14,185 bases of DNA from positions 1-14,185 of the forward strand of contig USQZ01000044.1 of assembly GCA_900556975.1 (NCBI GenBank), read 5' to 3'. Shown here piece by piece: positions 6,362-14,146 of the stretch. Source of the stretch: an uncultured Clostridium sp. Lineage in GTDB: Bacteria > Bacillota > Clostridia > TANB77 > CAG-508. Position 1 is the stretch's first letter, and every line of letters begins with the position of its first letter. The notes below the pieces were generated by a model. The model worked only from the letters and a program-made list of their open reading frames with translations, was not told where the DNA came from and did not search any database. Both the position numbers and the translations under genes were made by a program.

Positions 6362-7590
6362 GAGATATATTAACAGTTGCAGAATTTACAGTAAAAGAAG
6401 CAATTAAAAGAAAATCATTTATAATATCAATGTTAATAATAATTGGCATAATAATAATAGGATTTAATGTGCCTAATATGATAAATTATTTTTCAAGTCC
6501 AAATGACAACAAAGAAAAAATATTAATAATGGACAACGATAACATATTTGGAGAATCATTAATAAAAATAGACAATGAAGATTCAGATTATGAATACACA
6601 ATCATAAAAGAAAATTTATCAGAAGATGAAATAAAAGAAAAACTTAAAAATGAAGAATTTGATTCATGCTTAAAATTCAGTAAAGAAAATGAAAAAATAA
6701 AAATAGATTATATAGTTGAAAGCTTAATGATGGGACAATCAGTTCCAGAAGATTTAATCAAAAATTTTTCAACACAATATACAGCAATACAAATTCAAAA
6801 AGCTGGATTAACACAAGAACAATTACAACAAATGTTCACACAGTTTGATATAAATGTAATTCAAACAGATGAAAATGCAGCTTCAGGAAATACTTTTATA
6901 GCAATGATGCTTAGTATAGTATTATTTTATGCAATTTATTTCTGTGCATATCAAGTGTCAACATCAATAACAACAGAAAAAACATCTAAAATAATAGAAA
7001 CCTTAGTAACATCAACATCACCAAAACAAATAGTATTAGGAAAAACTATTGGTATAGGATTAGTTGGATTACTTCAAATAATAATAATAGCAGGAGTAGC
7101 ATTTATTTCTGCAAAATCATTTTTACCATCTGATATATTAGAAAATGTATTTGATATGTCAGCAGTAACATCAACATTTGCTGTTTCAGTTATAATATAC
7201 TTCATTTTAGGATATGCAATGTATGCATTATTATATGCGCTAACAGGATCAATGGTAAGTAAACCAGAAGATATACAATCTGCAAATACACCAGTAGCGA
7301 TATTGGCAGTAATAGGATTTTACTTAGCTTATTTTTCAATGATGAATCCAGCAAGCAAGATTAACTTATTTGCTTCAATATTCCCAATTTCAGCGCCTTT
7401 CTGCATGCCACTAAGAATATTAGTAGGAAGCGCTAAATTGCCAGAAATAAACTCTTCAGTTGTAATATTATGTATAAGTATTTTAATAATAGCTAAAGTA
7501 TCAATAAAAATTTATTCTGACGCAATATTAAATTATGGAACTAAAATGAGTTTAAAAAATATTTTCAAAATATATAAATCAAAAAATTAA
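6358..7590 (+). CDS. ABC-2 type permease, NatB/YhaP-like
   Basis: 410-residue integral membrane partner of the preceding ATPase. One helix near the N-terminus (about 20-40) is followed by a roughly 135-residue hydrophilic, acidic extracytoplasmic domain. Five further helices lie at about 178-198, 228-250, 272-295, 309-328 and 365-385. The conserved ABC-2 segment after the second helix is present as EKTSKIIETLVTSTSP followed by LGKTIGIG. This architecture matches NatB and YhaP rather than drug exporters of the DrrB size. The start codon overlaps the ATPase stop by four bases (ATGA), with AAGGTAGG upstream inside the ATPase gene, implying translational coupling. Export is expected from the family; the substrate cannot be read from the sequence. 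Confidence 0.9.
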   Translation: MRDILTVAEFTVKEAIKRKSFIISMLIIIGIIIIGFNVPNMINYFSSPNDNKEKILIMDNDNIFGESLIKIDNEDSDYEYTIIKENLSEDEIKEKLKNEEFDSCLKFSKENEKIKIDYIVESLMMGQSVPEDLIKNFSTQYTAIQIQKAGLTQEQLQQMFTQFDINVIQTDENAASGNTFIAMMLSIVLFYAIYFCAYQVSTSITTEKTSKIIETLVTSTSPKQIVLGKTIGIGLVGLLQIIIIAGVAFISAKSFLPSDILENVFDMSAVTSTFAVSVIIYFILGYAMYALLYALTGSMVSKPEDIQSANTPVAILAVIGFYLAYFSMMNPASKINLFASIFPISAPFCMPLRILVGSAKLPEINSSVVILCISILIIAKVSIKIYSDAILNYGTKMSLKNIFKIYKSKN

Positions 7591-7613
7591 TAAGAAGAAA
7601 GAAGGAGTAGAAA

Positions 7614-8447
7614 ATGAAGATATATCCAAAGATTAGTCCAGGAATAGTGGGAGAAGAAATGGATAAAATTATAAAAAATAGTGAAGGAATTGAAATTCAA
7701 TTTTTTGATGAAAATGGAATTACATCAGAGTTTAATTTTGAAAATGAAATACTAAGAAGAAAAAAAGAGTACCCTAATTTAAAAGAAATTGTAGTACACC
7801 CACCATTATCAAATTATAATCTAGAAATGATTATTATGAAAGATAAAACAATAGTAGAAAAACAATTAAAGAAAATGGTTGAATTGTCAAAAAAACTAAA
7901 TATGAAAACTACATTGTTATATCATACATATTGGACAAAAGAACAATATATATCAACACATTTAGCTGATGAACTAGCAAAGCTTTTAAAAATAATTGAA
8001 AACACACAAGTAACAATGCTTATAGAAAATATTTATATGATACTGGATGAGAAAAATAAATGTTCAGCATTAGAAATTGTTAAATATATGGATCATCCAA
8101 ATTTAAGAACATGTATAGATACAACACATGTTAATTGCAAAGCAAGAATCTACAAAAAAGATCTTATTGAAATGGTCGATGAAGAGTTAAAAGCAGAAGA
8201 TTGCGAGAAATATGTGAAACAAGTACATTTTGCATCAGCAATAAAAAATGATGGATACATAGACAAAAAAACACATGGTAGAAAACACGAAAGGAAGGAA
8301 GACTTAAGAAAAGAATATGATTGGCTATGTAAGCATGGAATGAAAGATAAAAATTACATAACAGAAGTAAGCGAAGAAAATTATGATTTAAGATTAGATC
8401 AAATTGAAGAAATAAAAATGCTAGAAGAATATGCATTACAAAAATAA
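7614..8447 (+). CDS. Xylose-isomerase-like TIM-barrel protein (sugar phosphate isomerase/AP endonuclease IV superfamily)
   Basis: 277 residues with the alternating strand-helix pattern and metal-site pattern of the xylose-isomerase-like TIM barrel. Candidate ligands sit at strand ends: His62 in VVHPP, His104 in LLYHTYW, Glu138 in MLIENIY, Asp169 and His172 in CIDTTHVN, His205 in VHFASA, His221 in KTHGRK and Glu251 in ITEVSEE. This set fits either an endonuclease IV-like nuclease or a sugar isomerase/epimerase; the short barrel without obvious DNA-binding loops makes me prefer a small-molecule enzyme. No exact substrate can be given. It starts 23 bases after the ABC permease with a good AAGGAG, and no terminator separates them, so it is the last gene of that operon. 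Confidence 0.85.
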   Translation: MKIYPKISPGIVGEEMDKIIKNSEGIEIQFFDENGITSEFNFENEILRRKKEYPNLKEIVVHPPLSNYNLEMIIMKDKTIVEKQLKKMVELSKKLNMKTTLLYHTYWTKEQYISTHLADELAKLLKIIENTQVTMLIENIYMILDEKNKCSALEIVKYMDHPNLRTCIDTTHVNCKARIYKKDLIEMVDEELKAEDCEKYVKQVHFASAIKNDGYIDKKTHGRKHERKEDLRKEYDWLCKHGMKDKNYITEVSEENYDLRLDQIEEIKMLEEYALQK

Positions 8448-8454
8448 TTTTTTA

Positions 8455-8520
8455 GAACAAAAGCGGACTATTTATAGCTTTTGCACTGGTTATAATATTT
8501 TAAATTCGCGTCTTTGTTCG
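8455..8520 (+). other. Structured intergenic segment with two alternative pairings
   Basis: Non-coding stretch between the TIM-barrel gene and its terminator. CAAAAGC (8458-8464) pairs perfectly with GCTTTTG (8477-8483). The overlapping GAACAAA (8455-8461) can instead pair with TTTGTTC (8513-8519), extended by a bulged GCG/CGC step. A TATAAT lies at 8491-8496 without a good -35 box. It may be only the 3' end of the operon mRNA or a small RNA; nothing proves a function. Confidence 0.35.
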
Positions 8521-8564
8521 TGCACAGAAATTTGCAAAGCAAATTTCTGTGCATTGTTTTTTTT
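8521..8564 (+). terminator. Long hairpin terminator of the ABC/TIM-barrel operon
   Basis: A perfect 15-bp stem, TGCACAGAAATTTGC (8521-8535) with GCAAATTTCTGTGCA (8539-8553), closed by an AAA triloop and followed by TTG and eight T at 8557-8564. It is a rightward terminator. A diverged copy of the same hairpin occurs at 13997-14028. Confidence 0.92.
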
Positions 8565-8587
8565 ATAATAGGAAGTTCAATTATATG

Positions 8588-8620
8588 AAAAAGGAGCGAT
8601 TGAATATGCAATCGTTCTTT
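8588..8620 (-). terminator. Terminator of ylbJ (leftward)
   Basis: On the minus strand, CGATTG (plus positions 8609-8614) pairs with CAATCG (8597-8602) across a six-base loop. Two-sided extensions with two mismatches reach the AAG/CTT outer part, and five T follow (plus-strand A run 8588-8592). It begins at the ylbJ stop codon, as expected for its terminator. It lies 24 bases from the rightward terminator at 8521-8564, so the two convergent units are insulated. Confidence 0.75.
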
Positions 8621-9590
8621 ATAATGAAAATTGGAATATAGGAAAAAATTTTAATAAGCAAATCATAATAAGTGCAGACACAAATCCATTAAAAATTTTT
8701 CCAATAATATAAGGTTTTATAGATAAATCTGTTTTTGATATAACACTCCAAACCTGCAACAAAACAGACACTCCACCAATTCCAAGTAAAAAAGCTGTAG
8801 CAATTAAGTTATAGAAAAGAGTGGCACTCTTAATCGAAGAAATAAGTTGAACACCAGTTGTGATTTCAAGAATTCCAAACAAAAGATTTTCAATCCAAAC
8901 ATTATTAAATACCGTTAAAATTTTAGATGCATCAATCATTGAAACAATCAAAGAAAAAATTATAACGAATCCACAAACAATGCTTAATGTGTAAAAAGCT
9001 TTTTTAATACACTTACTAATAATTTCTCCAAGTGAAGAAAAATTCAATGATTGACTGTTAACAGATTCTTCTCTATAAGAGTTTTTATAAAAATGTCCCA
9101 AAATAAATCCAGTTGTTACAGATGATAAAAAATGCACAAAATATAAAATAAATCCAATCGAAGAATTTAAATAAATACCACATCCAACACATCCTATAAT
9201 AAACAAGGGACCAGCATTATTTGTGAAAATTAAAAGACGTTCACCATCAACTCTAGAAATTTTATTTTCTTCACGTAAATTTGCCACAATTTTAGCACCA
9301 ACAGGATATCCACTTATAATTCCCATAATAAAAGGATAAATTCCAATTGCAGACACATTGAACACAGTAGGCATTATACGTTTAAATTTAGAAGAAATCC
9401 ATGGAACAAGAGACGTATAAGAAAGTAATTCAGTCACAATTAGGAAAGGAAACAAACTCGGAAAAACTGAATTCAAAAATAAATCCAAAGAATTTCTAAC
9501 AGCCACAATATTCGAAGAAGAAAAGAAAATTAATCCAACTCCAAAAAGTATAATAATAAAAGTTAAAAAGTAGTTACTAATTTTTTTCAT
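8619..9590 (-). CDS. ylbJ: Sporulation integral membrane protein YlbJ
   Basis: 323-residue, strongly hydrophobic protein with about eight membrane segments. YlbJ-type motifs are LFPFLIVTELL (47-57), GYPVGAK (94-100), FTNNAGPLFIIGCVG (122-136) and LLGIGGVSVLLQV near 275. It belongs to the nucleoside-recognition (Gate) fold group. In Bacillus YlbJ is made in the mother cell under sigma-E and is needed for spore cortex formation, so its presence suggests an endospore former. It is shorter than B. subtilis YlbJ (about 400 residues). No Shine-Dalgarno sequence precedes the ATG (upstream reads ATTTTTTACT), which is odd beside neighbours with strong sites. The chosen start gives a typical Lys-Lys then hydrophobic N-terminus. 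It is divergent from mfd. Confidence 0.9.
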   Translation of the reverse strand: MKKISNYFLTFIIILFGVGLIFFSSSNIVAVRNSLDLFLNSVFPSLFPFLIVTELLSYTSLVPWISSKFKRIMPTVFNVSAIGIYPFIMGIISGYPVGAKIVANLREENKISRVDGERLLIFTNNAGPLFIIGCVGCGIYLNSSIGFILYFVHFLSSVTTGFILGHFYKNSYREESVNSQSLNFSSLGEIISKCIKKAFYTLSIVCGFVIIFSLIVSMIDASKILTVFNNVWIENLLFGILEITTGVQLISSIKSATLFYNLIATAFLLGIGGVSVLLQVWSVISKTDLSIKPYIIGKIFNGFVSALIMICLLKFFPIFQFSL

Positions 9591-9601
9591 AGTAAAAAAT
9601 A

Positions 9602-9630
9602 TTCATACGAAAAACAAATATGCTAGTAAA
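9602..9630 (-). promoter_or_regulatory. Weak candidate promoter for ylbJ
   Basis: On the minus strand, TTTACT (plus 9625-9630), a 17-base spacer and TATGAA (plus 9602-9607) match the sigma-A boxes at four of six positions each. Transcription would start only a few bases before the ATG, giving a leaderless or nearly leaderless mRNA, in keeping with the missing ribosome binding site. I found no convincing sigma-E promoter, which would be the expectation from Bacillus. Confidence 0.3.
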
Positions 9631-9638
9631 TCCCAATA

Positions 9639-9667
9639 TTGAAAAAAAGCAATCCGTGTGATATAAT
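9639..9667 (+). promoter_or_regulatory. Sigma-A promoter of mfd
   Basis: TTGAAA (9639-9644), a 17-base spacer and a perfect TATAAT (9662-9667), with TG one base upstream (extended -10). Transcription would start near 9674, about 50 bases before the mfd ATG. It lies within the 134-base gap shared with the divergent ylbJ gene. Confidence 0.85.
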
Positions 9668-9724
9668 AATAAACTGAGTTTAATATAATTAATATGAAAA
9701 TAATAGATATATAAAGGAGTACAT

Positions 9725-12700
9725 ATGAATTCACTTGTTAAGGTTGTACCAAACGTAAAAAAGTACAAAACCTACTTAGAGGATGTAAAAAATAAAATAA
9801 ATCCGATGATGATTTCAGGATTAACAGATAGCGGAAAAGTGCACTTAGCCTATTCAACATATTTTTATGCAGAAAGACCAATATGCATTGTTACATATAA
9901 TGAATTGCAAGCTAAAAAAATAATAAAAGATCTTGCATATTTTGAAGATAGTGTAGAATATTTTCCTAAAAAAGAAATTTTGGCATATGACTATTTAACA
10001 GAAAGCAAAGATTCTCTTTTTGAAAGAATAGAAGTATTAAATAATATAATAAATAAGAAGGCTAAAGTAATAGTAACAACTATAGAAGCGGTTATGCAAC
10101 CGATGATAGCCAAAGAAACATTGTATAAAAATTTATTAAATCTAAAAGTTGGTCAAGAATTAAACTTGGACAAATTAAAAGAAACGTTAATAAATTTAGG
10201 ATATGAAAGATATGATGTAATAGAAGGAAAAGGACAATTTAGCATAAGAGGTGGAATCGTAGATATAGCAGTCAATTCAAAAAGCGGTGTACGTATAGAA
10301 TTATGGGGAGATGAAATAGACTCTATAAGAAAGTTTAATATTCTTACACAACGTTCAACTGATATGCTTGAAGAAACATCAATATATCCAGCTTTTGAAT
10401 ATGTATTAGAAAATTCAATAGAACAAGTTTGCAAAAAAATAGAAGAGAGCAAATATGCAGGAGTTTTAAACGATATTGCTGAAGAAGACATTGAACAAAT
10501 AAAAAGTGGCGATTATATCAGCAAAATAGACAAATATTTTACGTTCTTTTACAATAAGCAAGAAAGTATATTAGATTACCTAGATAAAGATTGTATTGTC
10601 TTTTTAGATGAAATTTCTAAGATAAAAGCGAGATCAGAAAATATAATAAAAGACAATGAAACAATATTAAAAGGATTAGTTGAAAAAAGAAAAATTCCAA
10701 TCCAGATTTTAGAACAAACAATGGATTATATAAAAATAATAGATAAGACAAAAGAAAAGCAAACAATATATTTAGAAAATAAAGAGATTGGATTTACAGA
10801 CGTCCAAAGTATGCATGCAAAAAGAAACGGATATAGCTTTAGCTATAGGGAGGTCAACTTTTTTCGTAGTTCAATGGATTTATTGTTTGAGGAATTACAA
10901 AAAGCAAATAAAAAATCAAAACAAACAGTAGTCCTATGTGGTAATTATGATAATGCTAAAAAACTATCAAAATTACTAGAAGAGAAAAATATAAAATATA
11001 CATTAGACGAAAATTTAGAAACAGACATAGTTCCAGGGGTAACAGTTCTTACATCTGGGACTATTTCCACAGGCTTTGAAAGCTATGACTTAAACTTACT
11101 TGTTATTTCAGCTTCAGAATTATTTGTAAGTAGAGAAAAGAAAAGAACACGTCTATCACAAAACTTTAAAGAGGGCGAAACAGTAATATTTTCAGACTTG
11201 AAAATAGGAGACTATGTCGTACATAAAACACATGGTATAGGAGAATACATAGGTGTTAATACTATAAAAGCAGACGGAGTAACAAAAGATTATATAAAAG
11301 TAAAATATAAAGATAACGATATTTTATATGTACCAATAAGTTCATTAGATAACATTAGAAAATATATAGGCGCAGAAAAAGGTGCACCAAAAATAAATAG
11401 ACTTGGAAGCAAAGACTGGGAAAAAACAAAAGCAAGAGTAAAAAATAATTTAAGAGAAGTAGCAAGAGAATTAATAGAATTATATGCAAAAAGGCAACAT
11501 TCAAAAGGATATAGTTTTTCAAAAGATACAATATGGCAAAAAGAATTTGAAGACAGTTTTCCATATGTAGAAACAGATGACCAATTAAGATGCATTGAAG
11601 AAGTAAAAAAAGATATGGAAGCGGAAAAACCAATGGATAGACTACTTTGCGGAGACGTAGGATATGGTAAAACAGAAGTTGCAATAAGAGCAGCATTCAA
11701 AGCATGCATGGATCAAAAGCAAGTAGCGTACTTAGTTCCGACAACAGTTTTAGCTCAACAGCAATATGAGAGCTTTAAAGAAAGAATGGAAAAATTTCCA
11801 ATAAGAGTAGATGTTTTAAACAGATTTAGAACACCAAAAGAACAAAAACAAATTCTAGAAAAACTTGAAAAAGGCGAATTAGATGTTGTAATAGGAACAC
11901 ATAGAATTTTAAGTAAAGATGTAAAATTCAAAAATTTAGGATTTCTAATAATAGATGAAGAGCATAGATTTGGTGTAAAAGATAAAGAAAAAATAAAAGA
12001 AATAAAAACAAATGTTGATGTTTTAACAATGACTGCTACACCAATTCCAAGAACATTGCACATGTCAATTCTAGGAATAAGAGATATGTCAGTAATATAT
12101 GAACCGCCACAAAATAGAAAACCAGTACAGACATATGTTTTAGAATATGATGATGAAATTGTAAGAGAAGCAATAACAAAAGAATTAGAACATGACGGCC
12201 AAGTATTTTATCTATTTAACAATGTAGAGGGAATAGAAGCAAAAGCAAATAAAATTCAAGCACTAGTACCAGAAGCCAAAATAGGTGTAGCACATGGTCA
12301 AATGTCTGGTAGAGAACTAGAAGAAATAATGCAAGATTTTATTGATAAAAAAATAAATGTACTTGTATGTACAACAATCCTAGAATCAGGAATTGACATT
12401 CCTAATGCAAACTCTATAATAGTTGAAAATGCTGACAGACTAGGCCTAGCACAACTATATCAAATAAGAGGAAGAGTTGGAAGAAGTGAAAAACAAGGTT
12501 ATGCATATATTATGTATAAAAAAGACAAACTATTATCAGAAGTAGCGGACAAAAGACTAAAAGCAATAAAAGAATTTACCGAATTCGGCTCAGGTTTTAA
12601 AATAGCAATGAGAGACTTAGAGATAAGAGGAGCAGGAAGCATATTAGGAGAAATGCAACATGGACATATGGAACAAGTTGGATATGATATGTATTGTAAA

Positions 12701-13180
12701 TTACTAGACCAAGTTGTAAAAGAAATGAAAGGTATACAAGTAGAAGAAGAGATAGATGTTCAACTCGATTTAGACGTATCAAGCTATATACCAGATGAAT
12801 TCATAGAAGATTCAAATCAAAAAATAGAAATTTATCAAGAAATAGCGCTATGTAAAAACGAAGATGAAATAAAAGACATAACAGATTCAATAATAGATAG
12901 ATACGGAAATATGCCAAAAGAAATTGAAAAATTATTAGATATTGCAAGAATAAGAAATGCATGTAGAGCAAAGAATATAATAAAGGTAGCACAAAAATCA
13001 GATAAAGTAATATTCTATTTTGATGAAAAAACATTTGACTTCTCAGTTGTAGATAACCTATTGAAGAAATATGGAATGAGGATAAAATTCTCACCAGCAA
13101 AAAATCCATATGTAACATATAAATTGAAAAATATTAATGATATACTTAAAGAAATAAAAGAATTTTTACAAGACGTTTAA
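9725..13180 (+). CDS. mfd: Transcription-repair coupling factor Mfd
   Basis: Complete 1151-residue Mfd, the DNA translocase that removes RNA polymerase stalled at lesions and recruits UvrA. The N-terminal UvrB-like region contains FPKKEILAYDYLTESKDSLF and the degenerate nucleotide site GLTDSGKVHL, then KGQFSIRGGIVDI. The RNA polymerase-interacting domain starts at about 487 (KIGDYVVHKTHGIGEYIG). The motor carries Walker A GDVGYGKT (643-650), DEEH box (744-747), TATPIPRT (from about 770) and the QIRGRVGR arginine-finger motif (913-920). The C-terminal domain that masks UvrA binding follows from about 1000. AAAGGAG at 9712-9718 sets the start. No interruption or missing motif is seen. It heads a two-gene unit with the methyltransferase 26 bases downstream. 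Confidence 0.98.
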   Translation: MNSLVKVVPNVKKYKTYLEDVKNKINPMMISGLTDSGKVHLAYSTYFYAERPICIVTYNELQAKKIIKDLAYFEDSVEYFPKKEILAYDYLTESKDSLFERIEVLNNIINKKAKVIVTTIEAVMQPMIAKETLYKNLLNLKVGQELNLDKLKETLINLGYERYDVIEGKGQFSIRGGIVDIAVNSKSGVRIELWGDEIDSIRKFNILTQRSTDMLEETSIYPAFEYVLENSIEQVCKKIEESKYAGVLNDIAEEDIEQIKSGDYISKIDKYFTFFYNKQESILDYLDKDCIVFLDEISKIKARSENIIKDNETILKGLVEKRKIPIQILEQTMDYIKIIDKTKEKQTIYLENKEIGFTDVQSMHAKRNGYSFSYREVNFFRSSMDLLFEELQKANKKSKQTVVLCGNYDNAKKLSKLLEEKNIKYTLDENLETDIVPGVTVLTSGTISTGFESYDLNLLVISASELFVSREKKRTRLSQNFKEGETVIFSDLKIGDYVVHKTHGIGEYIGVNTIKADGVTKDYIKVKYKDNDILYVPISSLDNIRKYIGAEKGAPKINRLGSKDWEKTKARVKNNLREVARELIELYAKRQHSKGYSFSKDTIWQKEFEDSFPYVETDDQLRCIEEVKKDMEAEKPMDRLLCGDVGYGKTEVAIRAAFKACMDQKQVAYLVPTTVLAQQQYESFKERMEKFPIRVDVLNRFRTPKEQKQILEKLEKGELDVVIGTHRILSKDVKFKNLGFLIIDEEHRFGVKDKEKIKEIKTNVDVLTMTATPIPRTLHMSILGIRDMSVIYEPPQNRKPVQTYVLEYDDEIVREAITKELEHDGQVFYLFNNVEGIEAKANKIQALVPEAKIGVAHGQMSGRELEEIMQDFIDKKINVLVCTTILESGIDIPNANSIIVENADRLGLAQLYQIRGRVGRSEKQGYAYIMYKKDKLLSEVADKRLKAIKEFTEFGSGFKIAMRDLEIRGAGSILGEMQHGHMEQVGYDMYCKLLDQVVKEMKGIQVEEEIDVQLDLDVSSYIPDEFIEDSNQKIEIYQEIALCKNEDEIKDITDSIIDRYGNMPKEIEKLLDIARIRNACRAKNIIKVAQKSDKVIFYFDEKTFDFSVVDNLLKKYGMRIKFSPAKNPYVTYKLKNINDILKEIKEFLQDV

Positions 13181-13206
13181 TACATAAAAAGTGAAAGGAA
13201 ATTGCT

Positions 13207-13992
13207 ATGATAATAACAAGTAAAGATAATGAAACAATAAAAAAATTAAAAAAGCTAAAAGAGAAAAAATACAGAGACCAAGAAAATTGCTATATAATTG
13301 AAGGCGTAAAATTAATTAAAGAAGCTATTCAAGAAAATGCTAAAATAAAATTAATAATTATATGCGATGACTGTAAGCAAGAAAACGACTTAGAGAGCGA
13401 AATAAAGTATGAAATAGCCAAATATGAATGTATATCTGTAAGTGAAAAAATATTTTTAAGCCTAACAAATGTAGTAAATCCTCAAGGAATTTTAGCTGTA
13501 ATAGAAAGAGAAAAGCAAGATGAAAAAATAGATTATAATGAAGATTTATATTTGATTTTAGATGATATACAAGACCCAGGAAATATGGGAACAATATTAA
13601 GAACTGCAGATAGCCTAAACATGAAACAAATAATAGTTTCAAAAGATTGCGCAGATGCATATAATCCTAAAGTTGTAAGATCAACAATGGGAGCAATTTT
13701 TAGAATAAACATAATAGAAAGTGATAATCTAGTAAAAACAATCAAAGAAATGAAAAAACATAAAATAAAAGTGATGGCAACAAGCTTAGAAACAAGCAAA
13801 TCAATGTATGATGTAAGTTATGAAAAAACAGCAATTGTAATAGGAAATGAAGCAAATGGAGTAGAAAAAGAAATTTTAGAATTAGCAGATGAAAAAATAA
13901 AAATACCTATGCCAGGAAAAACAGAAAGCTTAAATGCTTCAGTTGCAACAGCTGTAATATTATATGAAGCAATGAGAAATAAATTAAAATAA
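13207..13992 (+). CDS. TrmH/SpoU-family RNA 2'-O-methyltransferase
   Basis: 261-residue SPOUT methyltransferase that should transfer a methyl group from S-adenosylmethionine to a ribose 2'-hydroxyl in rRNA or tRNA. An N-terminal substrate-binding domain (about 1-105, with YIIEGVKLIKEA and the FLSLTNVVNPQGILAVIE linker) precedes the knotted catalytic domain. Motif 1 is DPGNMGTILRTAD (123-135, Asn126 and Arg132), motif 2 is IGNEANGV (212-219) and motif 3 is IPMPGKTESLNASVA (233-247). This layout matches B. subtilis YsgA and RlmB relatives; the exact target nucleotide is not readable. GAAAGGA at 13193-13199 precedes the ATG. It follows mfd by 26 bases without a terminator, so it is probably co-transcribed, joining RNA modification with transcription-coupled repair only by position. 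Confidence 0.93.
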   Translation: MIITSKDNETIKKLKKLKEKKYRDQENCYIIEGVKLIKEAIQENAKIKLIIICDDCKQENDLESEIKYEIAKYECISVSEKIFLSLTNVVNPQGILAVIEREKQDEKIDYNEDLYLILDDIQDPGNMGTILRTADSLNMKQIIVSKDCADAYNPKVVRSTMGAIFRINIIESDNLVKTIKEMKKHKIKVMATSLETSKSMYDVSYEKTAIVIGNEANGVEKEILELADEKIKIPMPGKTESLNASVATAVILYEAMRNKLK

Positions 13993-13996
13993 AAAG

Positions 13997-14028
13997 TGTA
14001 CAGAAATTTGCATAGCAAATTCTGTACA
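13997..14028. repeat. Second copy of the dispersed hairpin repeat
   Basis: TGTACAGAAATTTGC (13997-14011), loop ATA, then GCAAATTCTGTACA (14015-14028), a 14-bp stem with one bulged base. It is the same element as the terminator at 8521-8553, with the third stem pair changed from C-G to T-A on both arms. No T run follows on the plus strand. On the minus strand the hairpin is followed by CACTTTTTATTTT, so it could terminate a leftward transcript from beyond the window. It starts five bases after the methyltransferase stop codon. Confidence 0.75.
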
Positions 14029-14146
14029 TGAAGAAAGAAGCAGATTTTAGAAATTATAATAAGTGCAAATATTATAAATAGTCCACTTATACTAATTATA
14101 GAAAAAGAAAATATTAAATTGATTTTTTCATTCCTTGCTAAAATAT
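14029..14146. other. AT-rich segment without a convincing gene
   Basis: No start codon with a ribosome binding site opens a plausible protein on either strand. On the minus strand one frame is open from about 14168 leftward and reads as a charged start followed by a membrane-helix-like stretch (INLIFSFSIISISGLFIIFA), but it lacks a standard start codon and runs on into the antisense of the methyltransferase gene. It may be a decayed gene end or chance. Confidence 0.3.

Noticed and set aside
9600..9640. Sigma-E promoter for ylbJ (GCATATT resembles the -35 element)
   Set aside because: The only CATACAAT-like sequence downstream matches about half the positions and the spacing is far too short.
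9734..9860. Degenerate Walker A in Mfd as a sign of damage
   Set aside because: Loss of a functional nucleotide site in the UvrB-like N-terminal domain is normal for Mfd; the motor Walker A at 643-650 is intact.
11290..12063. Antisense open frames inside mfd
   Set aside because: They mirror conserved helicase codons of an intact mfd and show no independent start signal or recognisable domain.
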